64,000 nucleotides of DNA, from the NCBI RefSeq assembly GCF_002307475.1, contig NZ_NTMH01000036.1:247780-311779 (forward strand). Direction: 5' to 3'. The notes beneath the pieces were generated by a model. That model was given only the letters and a program-made list of their open reading frames with translations, did no database searches and was not told the origin of the DNA. Numbering within the stretch: the first letter of the stretch is position 1; each line of letters begins with the position of its first letter. Shown piece by piece: positions 8,585-16,331 of the stretch. A program made the translations under genes and the position numbers. This stretch comes from Pantoea allii (GTDB taxonomy: Bacteria; Pseudomonadota; Gammaproteobacteria; Enterobacterales; Enterobacteriaceae).

Positions 8585-9973
8585 ATGCAGACCGCCTCTT
8601 CCACCAGCCGCCGCCGCTTTCTCCGTCAGGGGGTTCGCCTGACCGCCGCCAGCAGTATGAGTATGATCATCGCCGGGATCGCGGCTTCCGGTGTTGCCGC
8701 CAACGCTAACGCAACGCCCGTCCTCTCACCTGGCGCGCTGCCCCAGAGCAACCACTATGTTTTAGGCAATGTATTGCTCGAAGAGGATTTCGCACGCGAA
8801 GGTAGCGAAATTGTTGCAACGAAAACAGCACGCTACGACATCACCCTTCGCGATGGCCACTTTCACCAGTTCAGCCCGGCCGGGCAAGGTACGCGTTCAT
8901 TGCCGTTCTGGGATGCGCAGGGTGCCCTGCTGCTGCCGTCCACGCAGGATATGCACATCCATCTCGACAAAACCTTTTATGGGGGCCCCTGGCAGGCACC
9001 TCGCCCGCGTAAAGGCAAAACGATTATGGACATGATTGCCCGTGAGCAGGTGCTGATTCCACAGTTGCTGCCCACTTCTCAGGCGCGGGCCGAAGGGCTT
9101 ATTGCCCTGCTGAATTCCAGGGGCACCACCCGGGCGCGCAGCCACTGTAATATCGACCCGGTCAGTGGTCTCAAGAGCCTGGAACATTTACAGGCTGCGC
9201 TGGCACAGCATCCCGATTTCCCCTGTGAGATTGTCGCCTTCCCCCAGCATGGACTGCTGCATTCTCAGGTCGACGGGCTGATGCGTGAAGCCATGCAACG
9301 TGGCGTGCACTATGTCGGCGGTCTTGATCCCACGAATGTGGATGGTGCGATGGAGAAATCCCTGGATGCCTTGTTCCAGATTGCGCTCGACTACCAGCGT
9401 GGCGTCGATATCCACCTGCATGAAACCTCTGCCGCTGGCGTTCAGGCTATCCGTTACATGATTAAAACCGTGCGGGAGAATCCCGCCTTACGCGGTAAGG
9501 TCACCCTCAGTCATGGTTTTGCACTGGCAACCTTACAGGGCGCTGAACGGGATAACCTGATTGCCGACCTGGCGGAGCAGCAGTTCAGCATTGCCTCCAC
9601 GCTTCCCATCGGCAAGCTGACCATGCCCGTGCCGCAGTTGCAGGCGGCAGGGATAAAAGTCATGACCGGCACCGACAGCGTGATCGATCACTGGTCGCCG
9701 TTTGGCACAGGCAGCATGCTGGAAAAGGCCAATCTCTATGCCCAGTTGTACGGCGGTTCTGATGAGTTCTCATTGAGTCGCGCGCTGGCGATTGCCACCA
9801 ATGACGTACTTCCTCTTTCTGCCAGTGGCGAACGTCAATGGCCCCGCATCGGAGACAGTGCCGATATGATGCTGGTTCAGGCCAGTTGTTCAGCGGAGGC
9901 GGTAGCGCGGATTTCGCCCGTTACGGCGACCTTCTCGCGGGGAAAACCCCTGTTTATGCAACAGCAGGTGTAA
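8585..9973 (+). CDS. Tat-exported cytosine-deaminase-like amidohydrolase
   Basis: A 462-residue metal-dependent hydrolase of the CodA/atrazine-hydrolase branch of the amidohydrolase superfamily. The N-terminus has a twin-arginine signal (SRRRFLRQG at residues 8-16) and a hydrophobic stretch ending ASGVAANANA, so the enzyme is exported folded. Metal and catalytic motifs are in the expected order: DMHIHLDK (about 122-129), DIHLHET (about 276), SHGFAL (about 309) and GTDSVIDHWSPFG (about 362-374), which correspond to the HxH, HxxE, H and DD(x)D positions of CodA. CodA itself is cytoplasmic, so a periplasmic relative implies a different substrate. AGGA six bases before the ATG supports the start. 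Confidence 0.85.
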   Translation: MQTASSTSRRRFLRQGVRLTAASSMSMIIAGIAASGVAANANATPVLSPGALPQSNHYVLGNVLLEEDFAREGSEIVATKTARYDITLRDGHFHQFSPAGQGTRSLPFWDAQGALLLPSTQDMHIHLDKTFYGGPWQAPRPRKGKTIMDMIAREQVLIPQLLPTSQARAEGLIALLNSRGTTRARSHCNIDPVSGLKSLEHLQAALAQHPDFPCEIVAFPQHGLLHSQVDGLMREAMQRGVHYVGGLDPTNVDGAMEKSLDALFQIALDYQRGVDIHLHETSAAGVQAIRYMIKTVRENPALRGKVTLSHGFALATLQGAERDNLIADLAEQQFSIASTLPIGKLTMPVPQLQAAGIKVMTGTDSVIDHWSPFGTGSMLEKANLYAQLYGGSDEFSLSRALAIATNDVLPLSASGERQWPRIGDSADMMLVQASCSAEAVARISPVTATFSRGKPLFMQQQV

Positions 9974-9981
9974 CGCAGATA

Positions 9982-10016
9982 CGCCTCACTTTAACGCTAT
10001 TGCCTAAAGTGAGGCG
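9982..10016. terminator. Perfect 12-bp inverted repeat after the amidohydrolase gene
   Basis: CGCCTCACTTTA and TAAAGTGAGGCG flank an 11-nt loop, 8 bp after the amidohydrolase stop and between two convergent genes. There is no T-run on the plus strand, so it is called as a probable bidirectional or processed terminator. Confidence 0.5.
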
Positions 10017-10039
10017 CAGACATCTGAGGCACAGCGATG

Positions 10040-10258
10040 TTAAACCCGGCTTGCCTCACTTTTCTTTGACATCAACTCCATGGCCAGCGCATACAGATGC
10101 GCGCCGTCAGGGGCAACGGGATCGTCTTCGGCATAACATTCGATCATGGAGGCAACCTTATCAGCCGATAAACTTTCGCCATAAAGATGCAATGTCAGGA
10201 CAGCACGACCAACGATTTTAAGTATGTCTTCATGCAATATCTTCGGGATATTATTCAA
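10040..10258 (-). CDS. Small protein of possible YmgB/AriR family
   Basis: A 72-residue helical protein, convergent with the amidohydrolase gene. The central pattern (DILKIVGRAVLTLHLYGESL then ADKVASMIECY) resembles the YmgB/AriR/YcgZ family, small acid- and biofilm-related proteins of enterobacteria with a three-helix Hha-like fold. The start is a TTG preceded by GAGGG at a spacing of 7; there is no in-frame ATG near the conserved beginning. The family link is from pattern similarity only. The FumD-type small proteins are an alternative. Confidence 0.5.
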   Translation of the reverse strand: MNNIPKILHEDILKIVGRAVLTLHLYGESLSADKVASMIECYAEDDPVAPDGAHLYALAMELMSKKSEASRV

Positions 10259-10665
10259 TGAAAAACCCTCTGCCAGTGGTTATATCGATCTATGTTGCTC
10301 AATATAAAGGAGTTAATGAATGATTTTTACAGGGGTTTAAGCCCATACTGTTACATTATTAATGCTATTTTCAATGCGAAAAAAACGGGCTTCTCCGATA
10401 ACCTCAATATTCGCTCTTATAAACAAAAGATTATGAATTTATTAACGTTCTCAGACGTTTATCAGGCTTCCCTTTTGGCTTTTTTTTCCGCAGCCATTCA
10501 TTAAAATAATCCACCTAACGCACGTAATCTTCAGTTTATTCCTAAAAAAAACCTGGGTGAAATGGATATTATTTATTCAGGCGGTTAACGTTGCCGTTGT
10601 GCTCGCTTTCTGACAGACTTGCGCACGCAATGATGCCCCCACTTTTAGCCGCAGAGGCCGCACCC
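10259..10665. other. AT-rich intergenic region upstream of dbpA
   Basis: About 400 bp without a supportable gene. A 70-codon open frame at 10292-10504 has an AAGGAG-like sequence too close to an internal ATG and ends in low-complexity sequence (LLAFFSAAIH); it is not called. The region probably holds the promoters of the small minus-strand gene and of dbpA. Confidence 0.5.
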
Positions 10666-12045
10666 GTGACCGCTTTTTCCTCGCTTAATTCTCTTCCCGA
10701 TAGCCAGCTCGATAACCTGCGCGAGATGGGCTATACCAGCATGACACCGGTTCAGGCCGAAACGCTGCCCGCTATTTTAGCCGGACGCGACGTGCGCGCT
10801 CAGGCAAAAACCGGCAGCGGTAAAACGGCCGCCTTTGGCATTGGCTTGCTGCAACATATCGACAGCGCTCTTTTTCAGACGCAGGCGTTAATTTTGTGCC
10901 CCACCCGGGAGCTGGCCGATCAGGTTAGTAACGTCCTGCGGCAGTTAGCCCGCTTTACACGCAACATTAAAATTTTAACCTTATGTGGCGGCCAGCCAAT
11001 GAGCGCCCAGCGCGATTCGCTGGTGCATGCGCCTCATATCGTCGTCGGAACGCCAGGCCGCATTCTGGACCACATTAAGCGTGAGACGCTGAAGCTGGAC
11101 AGCCTGCGTACGCTTGTACTGGACGAAGCCGATCGTATGCTGGAAATGGGCTTCCGCGACGATATGGAAACCATCATCGCTGCCACGCCCGCTTCGCGTC
11201 AGACGCTGCTGTTCTCGGCAACCTGGCCGGAAGGGATTGCCACCCTGAGCCAGCGCTTTCAGCGTGAAGCGCTGAGCGTGGTCACAGAAGAAGTGAGTGA
11301 ACTCCCGGCTATCGAACAGCAGTTTGTTGAGGCCAGCCACGGTGAGAAGCTCTCGCTGCTGATCAGTCTGCTGAGCGAACGCCAGCCCTCTTCCTGCGTC
11401 GTGTTCTGCAACACAAAACGTGAATGCGACGATATTGCCGCTGCGCTGAATGCGCGCGATATCAGCGCCCTTCCCCTGCATGGCGATCTCGAGCAACGCG
11501 ATCGCGAACGGGTGCTGATTCGTTTTGCCAACGGTAGTGGTCGCGTACTGGTGGCCACCGATGTTGCAGCCCGTGGGCTGGACATTAAGTCACTGTCGCT
11601 GGTGGTAAACTATCAACTGGCATGGGACCCGGAAGTGCACTTACATCGTATCGGCCGCACCGCACGCGCTGGCGAAAAAGGCGCTGCCGTGAGTTTTGTT
11701 GCCGCAGATGAAATGGCGCGCGCGCACGCACTTGAAGACTTCCTGCAACAGAAACTGCCCTGGATTGCCGCCAGTTCGCTGAAGAAAAGCAGTCAGCCAT
11801 TACCCGCCGCCATGATGACGTTGTGCATTGATGGTGGGCGTAAAGCGAAAATTCGTCCCGGCGATATTCTCGGCGCGCTGACGGGTGAAGCCGGTTATCG
11901 TGCCGATCAAATCGGTAAAATCGATCTCACCCCTACCCATGCTTATGTCGCGATAGAAGCGGCTCAGGCTAAAAACGCGCTGGTGAAGCTTAAGCAGGGT
12001 AAAATTAAAGGTAAAACCTGTCGGGCTGTGCTGTTAAAAGACTAA
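10666..12045 (+). CDS. dbpA: DbpA, 23S rRNA-specific DEAD-box RNA helicase
   Basis: ATP-dependent helicase acting in late 50S subunit assembly, activated by hairpin 92 of 23S rRNA. It has 459 residues (E. coli 457). Visible motifs are Q-motif region MTPVQAETLPA, motif I AKTGSGKTAA, Ia PTRELADQV, II DEADRM, III FSATWP, and VI HRIGRTARAG. The C-terminal RNA-recognition-like domain (about 385-459, with LCIDGGRKAKIRPGDILGAL) is the DbpA-specific part. A GTG start was chosen because the protein then begins VTAFSSLNSLP like E. coli DbpA and AGAGG lies upstream; in-frame ATGs at 10591 and 10630 would add unconserved residues. Confidence 0.95.
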   Translation: MTAFSSLNSLPDSQLDNLREMGYTSMTPVQAETLPAILAGRDVRAQAKTGSGKTAAFGIGLLQHIDSALFQTQALILCPTRELADQVSNVLRQLARFTRNIKILTLCGGQPMSAQRDSLVHAPHIVVGTPGRILDHIKRETLKLDSLRTLVLDEADRMLEMGFRDDMETIIAATPASRQTLLFSATWPEGIATLSQRFQREALSVVTEEVSELPAIEQQFVEASHGEKLSLLISLLSERQPSSCVVFCNTKRECDDIAAALNARDISALPLHGDLEQRDRERVLIRFANGSGRVLVATDVAARGLDIKSLSLVVNYQLAWDPEVHLHRIGRTARAGEKGAAVSFVAADEMARAHALEDFLQQKLPWIAASSLKKSSQPLPAAMMTLCIDGGRKAKIRPGDILGALTGEAGYRADQIGKIDLTPTHAYVAIEAAQAKNALVKLKQGKIKGKTCRAVLLKD

Positions 12046-12051
12046 AAAAAC

Positions 12052-12072
12052 GGGCGAGAGTCACTCTCGCCC
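12052..12072 (-). terminator. Intrinsic terminator of ydeI
   Basis: A 9-bp stem (GGGCGAGAG / CTCTCGCCC) with a 3-nt loop, followed on the minus strand by seven T. It lies 10 bp after the ydeI stop and 6 bp after the convergent dbpA stop, so it can serve both genes. Confidence 0.85.
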
Positions 12073-12082
12073 TTACTCTGAC

Positions 12083-12475
12083 TTATGGCTCATCAATCCG
12101 CGTTACGTGCAGCGTTGTTTTATCGCCTTTCCCATGAACCTTGCCGCTTACCCGAACCTTGTCATCAGCGGTATAGGTTTTACCATCGAACGTTTTCTTC
12201 GGCGCAATGATGGTCAAATGGCCGGTTTCGTCACGAAACTGATAATTATCGCCCTTTAATTTTTTAACGATATAGCCTTCCAGCGTCACATAACCGCCCT
12301 GACGGAAGTCACGGATCTGATCGATGTGGGTTTGCCCTGTATCTTCCGAACCTTTATAACCCGCATCCTGCTTGTTCTGTGGCGGCGGCGTATCGCCTGC
12401 TTTGAAGCCACCTTGTTCTGCATATGCGCCGGAAGTGGCCATCACCAACAGCGTTGCCAGTAACACTTTCTTCAT
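12083..12475 (-). CDS. ydeI: YdeI/YgiW-family periplasmic OB-fold stress protein
   Basis: A 130-residue secreted protein of the BOF family (YdeI, YgiW), linked in enterobacteria to resistance to peroxide, cadmium, acid or antimicrobial peptides. Signal peptide MKKVLLATLLVMATSGAYA with cleavage before EQGG. The mature part shows the family pattern: a PPPQNKQDAGYKGSEDTGQT linker, then an OB-fold (about 57-130) with GGYVTLEGYIVKKL, YQFRDETGHLTI and KVRVSGKV. It is divergent from cheV. ydeI rather than ygiW is assigned by general likeness; the paralogues are hard to separate by eye. Confidence 0.8.
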   Translation of the reverse strand: MKKVLLATLLVMATSGAYAEQGGFKAGDTPPPQNKQDAGYKGSEDTGQTHIDQIRDFRQGGYVTLEGYIVKKLKGDNYQFRDETGHLTIIAPKKTFDGKTYTADDKVRVSGKVHGKGDKTTLHVTRIDEP

Positions 12476-12586
12476 CTCGTACTCCTTTAAGGGGAAAGGT
12501 GTCCATGTTTAGTTATCACTGTTAAGCCTGGCACAAGAATAATATGCTGCTGTTGGATTTTCCCCTCTCACCTTTTTTCACTTGCT

Positions 12587-12594
12587 GCCGATAA
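12587..12594 (+). promoter_or_regulatory. Sigma-28 (FliA) -10 element upstream of cheV
   Basis: GCCGATAA, a perfect match to the FliA -10 consensus, 46 bp upstream of the cheV ATG. The -35 region 11 bp upstream is only a poor match to TAAAGTTT. Position and the chemotaxis product support class-3 flagellar control. Confidence 0.6.
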
Positions 12595-12640
12595 CTTCAT
12601 CACACCCCTTTTCACCTGCTGCGCTGATGCTGAGGCAACA

Positions 12641-13603
12641 ATGGATAATTTTCAGAAAGAGATCGACGAGAGAGCGAATCTCGCGCTATCGAACAAATTT
12701 GAGCTGCTGCTGTTTCGCCTGGGCTCTGACCAGTTAAAAGGTAAATCAGAGCTGTTTGGTATCAACGTATTTAAATTGCGTGAAATTGTACCGATGCCGC
12801 CGATTACCAAAGCAGCAGGCATGCGTTCACCGTTGCTCGGCATGGCCAGCATTCGTGGGCAGTTTATTCCGGTGATTGATTTACCTGCCGTAGCAGGCTG
12901 TGTTCCAGAAACGGGACTGAACCTGCTGCTGGTGACTGAGTACGCGCGTAACACCCAGGCGTTTGCCGTTGAGTCAGTGGAAAACATCGTGCGCCTTAAC
13001 TGGAGCCAGGTGCATACCGCGGAAGCCGGGATCGGTGGTCGCAATATCACCAGTATCGCCTGCCTTGATGACGATGAACAAAAAAGCAATCTGGCTATGG
13101 TGCTGGATGTTGAGCAAATTCTGTATGACATCATCCCCTCGGTGCGCGGCGTTGAGCCTGAAACGCCTAAAGAGCGTCAGTTCAAAATGAAGCCGGGTTC
13201 GGTGGCGATTGTGGCAGAAGATTCTAAAGTTGCCCGTCAGTTGCTGGAGCAGGGCCTGAAGAGCATGGGCATTCCTGCCATCATGTGTAATACCGGCCTT
13301 GAAGCATGGGAAAAAATTAAAGAGATGCACCAGCAGGCTCAGGCGCAGGGCGAATCCATCCATGACAAGATTGCGTTGGTGTTAACCGATCTGGAAATGC
13401 CGGAGATGGACGGCTTTACGCTGACACGTAACATCAAGCGCGATACGACACTGCGCCATATTCCGGTGGTGATTCACTCATCACTTTCTGGCAGCGCGAA
13501 CGAAGATCACGTGCGCAAAGTGGGTGCCGATGGCTATGTCGCTAAGTTTGAACTGAATGAGCTGTCTGACGTGATTTTTAAAGCAATGGAAGCCGCGAGC
13601 TAA
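12641..13603 (+). CDS. cheV: CheV, CheW-receiver chemotaxis coupling protein
   Basis: Cytoplasmic adaptor linking chemoreceptors to CheA, with a receiver that allows adaptation or acts as a phosphate sink. The 320 residues comprise a CheW-like domain (about 15-165, with FGINVFKLREIVPMPPI and LGMASIRGQFIPVIDL) and a C-terminal response-regulator receiver (about 188-315). Asp250 in LVLTDLEMPEMDG is the phospho-acceptor, and the acidic pair in VAEDSK and the Lys in GYVAKFEL complete the site. The gene is absent from E. coli K-12 but present in Salmonella and many other enterobacteria. It stands alone here, away from a che operon, behind a FliA-type -10. Confidence 0.95.
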   Translation: MDNFQKEIDERANLALSNKFELLLFRLGSDQLKGKSELFGINVFKLREIVPMPPITKAAGMRSPLLGMASIRGQFIPVIDLPAVAGCVPETGLNLLLVTEYARNTQAFAVESVENIVRLNWSQVHTAEAGIGGRNITSIACLDDDEQKSNLAMVLDVEQILYDIIPSVRGVEPETPKERQFKMKPGSVAIVAEDSKVARQLLEQGLKSMGIPAIMCNTGLEAWEKIKEMHQQAQAQGESIHDKIALVLTDLEMPEMDGFTLTRNIKRDTTLRHIPVVIHSSLSGSANEDHVRKVGADGYVAKFELNELSDVIFKAMEAAS

Positions 13604-13666
13604 GACGTAACGGGCAGCTTACCCCTGCCCAGTGAGGCTTGATATCCACCACTTGAGAATATAAAT

Positions 13667-13795
13667 ATGCATAGTGAAGCGCTACCCGTTGCTCGTAAGC
13701 CCTTGTTTCGCGGGCGTGCACGTCAGTTGAGTTGGATTGCGGCTGTTGTTTTTTGTCTGCTGTTTTGGGGCGGCGTTCTTGCCCTGATGGTTTAG
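13667..13795 (+). CDS. Small single-pass membrane protein, YmiA-like
   Basis: A 42-residue ORF, 63 bp after cheV. A basic N-terminus (ARKPLFRGRARQ) precedes one membrane helix (WIAAVVFCLLFWGGVLALMV) that runs to the C-terminus. Basic segment, Trp and an LFW in the helix resemble the enterobacterial YmiA family. GAGA lies about 10 bases before the ATG, a moderate ribosome site. It may be co-transcribed with cheV; function unknown. Confidence 0.5.
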   Translation: MHSEALPVARKPLFRGRARQLSWIAAVVFCLLFWGGVLALMV

Positions 13796-13835
13796 TAAAT
13801 AGCAGCGGGAAAGCGGTCAGAAGGGAAATAAAAAA

Positions 13836-13852
13836 GGCTGCCAATGGCAGCC
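13836..13852 (-). terminator. Terminator hairpin between ymiA-like and ymcF-like genes
   Basis: GGCTGCC-AAT-GGCAGCC, preceded on the plus strand by an A-rich run that becomes a T-run on the minus strand. It lies 46 bp after the minus-strand ymcF-like stop and 40 bp after the convergent YmiA-like stop, so it probably works in both directions, best for the csp-ymcF mRNA. Confidence 0.75.
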
Positions 13853-13898
13853 TCTTATTACGGTAAATGCAACAACGCTATAGAGCTCTTTAGCCTTT

Positions 13899-14066
13899 TC
13901 AGAGTGCCTGTGGCTGACTCTGAGCTGCAATCCTGGTCGTGTTGATTTGAACAACGATCGTTTTGCAAAAAATGCATTTCGCTCCATGCGGGTTGGCTCT
14001 TGTCACATCGAAATGTGATTTTCTGTACTGCGAGCCACTACAGTGAGGACATTTAAAACTCGTAAT
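13899..14066 (-). CDS. YmcF/YnfQ-type cold-shock microprotein with an ATT start
   Basis: A 55-residue ORF immediately downstream of the csp gene. It has no ATG, GTG or TTG start, but an in-frame ATT sits 6 nt after AAGGA, and that AAGGA overlaps the csp stop codon (TAAGGA). E. coli YmcF and YnfQ, encoded after cspG and cspI, are known to start at ATT. The product begins ITSFKCPHCSGSQYRKSHF and continues NPHGAKCIFCK; the paired CxxC motifs (Cys6/9 and Cys31/34) form a zinc-ribbon-like module matching the YmcF pattern as I remember it. It is most likely translated from the csp mRNA after cold shock. Standard start-codon gene calling misses it. Confidence 0.8.
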   Translation of the reverse strand: MTSFKCPHCSGSQYRKSHFDVTRANPHGAKCIFCKTIVVQINTTRIAAQSQPQAL

Positions 14067-14075
14067 TTTCAGTCC

Positions 14076-14288
14076 TTAGAGACCAACAACGTTCGCAGCA
14101 GCTGGGCCTTTGGCACCATTTTCTACTGTAAACTCAACTTGTTGACCTTCATCTAATGAACGGAAATCTGTGCCCTGGATTGCAGAAAAATGTACGAATA
14201 CATCTTTGCTGCCGTCCTGAGGAGAGATGAAACCGAAGCCTTTCTCTGCGTTGAACCATTTAACGGTACCGCGGATTTTGTTAGACAT
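14076..14288 (-). CDS. CspA-family cold-shock protein
   Basis: A 70-residue single-stranded nucleic-acid chaperone. The RNP1 motif KGFGFISP and RNP2 motif [10 protein letters not shown] are intact, in a five-stranded OB-fold beginning [17 protein letters not shown]. Sequence and length fit the inducible CspA/B/G/I group. The long upstream leader and downstream ymcF-like gene also match the cold-inducible members. Which E. coli paralogue is the orthologue cannot be decided by eye. Confidence 0.95.
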   Translation of the reverse strand: MSNKIRGTVKWFNAEKGFGFISPQDGSKDVFVHFSAIQGTDFRSLDEGQQVEFTVENGAKGPAAANVVGL

Positions 14289-14450
14289 GTTTAATTCCTT
14301 AATAATAGAGCCTTCCGGCGTAATGGCCTGAGAACAGATTTTAATCAGAACGTAAGAGAAGACTCAAAAAGAAGGAATGTCTCGCGACAGGCTTAGAGAT
14401 GAGAACTGCTTTGGTTACTTACTTTGATAGTGTCTGTTAATCAAACCGAC
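14289..14450 (-). promoter_or_regulatory. Cold-shock mRNA leader with cold box
   Basis: About 160 bp upstream of the csp ATG resemble the long 5' untranslated leader of E. coli cspA, which refolds with temperature. The 3' part (GCCATTACGCCGGAAGGC, then ATTATTAAGGAATTAAACATG-like spacing) parallels the cspA sequence before its start. A cold-box-like segment (GGTTTGATTAACAGACACTA on the minus strand, 14428-14447) marks the 5' end. Similarity is by eye. Confidence 0.7.
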
Positions 14451-14506
14451 GATTCATTAGGTCATATCCTGCTGATGCATGCAAGGCTTATTTTAAAAAA
14501 ATGAAG

Positions 14507-14525
14507 GCGGGCCAGACGAGCCCGC
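14507..14525 (-). terminator. Intrinsic terminator of the flavodoxin-like oxidoreductase gene
   Basis: GCGGGC / GCCCGC stem with a 7-nt loop, followed on the minus strand by CTTCA and a seven-T run, 40 bp past the stop of the gene at 14565. Confidence 0.8.
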
Positions 14526-14564
14526 GAGCGGCAATCTGACCCAATCGTCTGTGACTGTCTGCTG

Positions 14565-15347
14565 TTACTGTTTGCGGAGATGAACCTGGTGCCCCTGTTC
14601 ACCGGCGGCGAGATCGTCACGTAAAGTCAGAGACGGTATCGTGTAATCGCCGTCGTTTTGCCGATAATAGGCAACAGGTTCGGTCACAAACAGATTATCC
14701 AGCCGCTCGCCCAGTTCTGCACACGCTGCTGCAAAGCGCGCGCTGTCGGTGCGGCCGGTGCGATAAAGCGTAAAAGGCGGCAGGACGTCAAAACCGGGAT
14801 AAAACAAGATGCCGTGCTGAATAGGGAACAGGATGTCATCAATATGGCCGTTGATGCCGCGTGGGCTGTAGTGGGACTCCCATCCGCCCATCGTGACAAC
14901 CAGCATCGCACGCTTCCCTGCCAGCGTACCTTCGCCATAGCGGTCGCCCCAGTGCGTATCTGAGTGCTCCCCCACGCCATAGGCAAAGCCGCAGGCGTAA
15001 ACACGATCAATCCAGCCTTTCATGATTGCCGGCATGGAAAACCACCAGAGCGGAAACTGTAAAATTACTGCATCGGCCCACAACAGTTTTTCCTGTTCCT
15101 GCACAATATCTTCACTCTGGAAGCCGCCTTCAAAAGCCTGGGTGGATTCAAAAGAGGGATCAAACCGTTCGGCATTCTGGCGATGCTGCGTATCAGCGGG
15201 CGATACGCGCGCCTCCCAGTTCATGGCATAGAGATCGGAAACGCGCACCTGATGACCCAACTGCTCCAGGTGGCTGACGGAGAAACGCGCCAGCGCGCCG
15301 TTAAGAGAATGAGGTTCAGGGTGAGCAACAACGATTAACACATTCAT
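14565..15347 (-). CDS. NAD(P)H:quinone oxidoreductase-like flavodoxin-fold protein
   Basis: A 260-residue protein of the Flavodoxin_2 (NQO1/MdaB/KefF) family, expected to bind FMN or FAD and reduce quinones or nitroaromatics. The opening MNVLIVVAHPEPHSLNGALA is the phosphate-binding beta-alpha start; ILQFPLWWFSMPAIMKGWID (about 95-115) is the typical quinone-reductase loop. It is longer than MdaB (193) because of a C-terminal extension after about residue 200. The ATG at 15347 has AGGTGA four bases upstream. It is divergent from a LysR regulator, which probably controls it. Substrate unknown. Confidence 0.82.
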   Translation of the reverse strand: MNVLIVVAHPEPHSLNGALARFSVSHLEQLGHQVRVSDLYAMNWEARVSPADTQHRQNAERFDPSFESTQAFEGGFQSEDIVQEQEKLLWADAVILQFPLWWFSMPAIMKGWIDRVYACGFAYGVGEHSDTHWGDRYGEGTLAGKRAMLVVTMGGWESHYSPRGINGHIDDILFPIQHGILFYPGFDVLPPFTLYRTGRTDSARFAAACAELGERLDNLFVTEPVAYYRQNDGDYTIPSLTLRDDLAAGEQGHQVHLRKQ

Positions 15348-15449
15348 AAAATCACCTGCTTTGATGGGAATCTGAGATGTAGCCTGCATCCGAATGTGCT
15401 ATCAGTAAAAGTAAATGAATGGATATTCACTATAGGCAAGACTGATACC

Positions 15450-16331
15450 ATGAAACCCGATCTCAACCTGTTAATGACCCTGAATGTGCTGTTACAGGAA
15501 AACAGCGTGAGCCGGACCGCGCAGCGGCTTAATCTTTCTCAGCCTTCTGTCAGTGCCCGGCTTGAGCGCCTGCGTGAGTGGTTTAACGATCCCCTGTTGA
15601 TTCCGGTATCTCATGGCATGCGCCCCACCGCGCGCGCCGAGGCGTTACGCCTTTCGCTGGCGCAACTGAGCGGCATGATCGATGAGGTGGTTGCTGCGCC
15701 AGGCCCGTTTATCCCTGCCGACGCCGTTCAGGAGTGGCGCGTAGCGGCCACGGATTACGGTGCCCAGACGGCACTGGTTCCCCTGATGGCTGCATTACGT
15801 CAGGACGCACCTGGCACCCGGCTTGCCATTCTGGATATGAAACCCGCGTTGATCGCCCAGCAGTTGGAAAAAGGCACGGTCGATCTGGTGCTTCATTTGC
15901 GTGACGGCGTGCCAGACGGGCTGCATATCCGCCCGCTGTTTCAGGAACGCTATGTTGTAGCAGGACGTCAGGGTCATCCCGCCCTGCACTCTGATATCAC
16001 CGCCGAAGCGCTCTGCGCGCTGGAGCATGTAGTGGTATCGCCCGACGGCGGCGGCTTTCGCGGGGTGACGGATAGCGTGCTGGAAGCCAGAGGGTTGAGC
16101 CGAAAAGTGGTGCTCTCTGTGCCCCACTTTTTGCTGATGGGCAGCGTGCTGAGCACCAGCGATTTGGTGGCGTTGATGCCGGAGAGAGTGGCGGCGATGA
16201 TGCCGGGATTGATGACCGTGCTACCGCCGATGGCGATTCCGGGCTTTGAGCTGGTGATGCTGTGGCATGAGCGATCACACCGGGATTTGGGGCATAGGTG
16301 GTTGAGGGAGCGGGTGGTGGGGAGGTTTTAA
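15450..16331 (+). CDS. LysR-family transcriptional regulator
   Basis: A 293-residue regulator with the N-terminal winged helix (about residues 5-60: LMTLNVLLQENSVSRTAQRL then LSQPSVSARLERL) and an effector domain from about 90. The beginning MKPDLNLLMTLNVLL is typical of the NodD/LinR-like subgroup. It diverges from the flavoprotein gene with a 102-bp spacer, the usual LysR-target arrangement. The ATG at 15450 is preferred to an upstream in-frame codon because the helix-turn-helix then sits at the normal distance. Confidence 0.88.
   Translation: MKPDLNLLMTLNVLLQENSVSRTAQRLNLSQPSVSARLERLREWFNDPLLIPVSHGMRPTARAEALRLSLAQLSGMIDEVVAAPGPFIPADAVQEWRVAATDYGAQTALVPLMAALRQDAPGTRLAILDMKPALIAQQLEKGTVDLVLHLRDGVPDGLHIRPLFQERYVVAGRQGHPALHSDITAEALCALEHVVVSPDGGGFRGVTDSVLEARGLSRKVVLSVPHFLLMGSVLSTSDLVALMPERVAAMMPGLMTVLPPMAIPGFELVMLWHERSHRDLGHRWLRERVVGRF

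Noticed and set aside
10292..10504. 70-codon ORF upstream of dbpA
   Set aside because: Ribosome-site-like AAGGAG is too close to the internal ATG, no family, AT-rich intergenic composition.
13665..13860. Rival minus-strand frame (13578-13844) over the YmiA-like gene
   Set aside because: No ribosome site; the plus-strand 42-residue ORF has a sensible basic-plus-helix layout.
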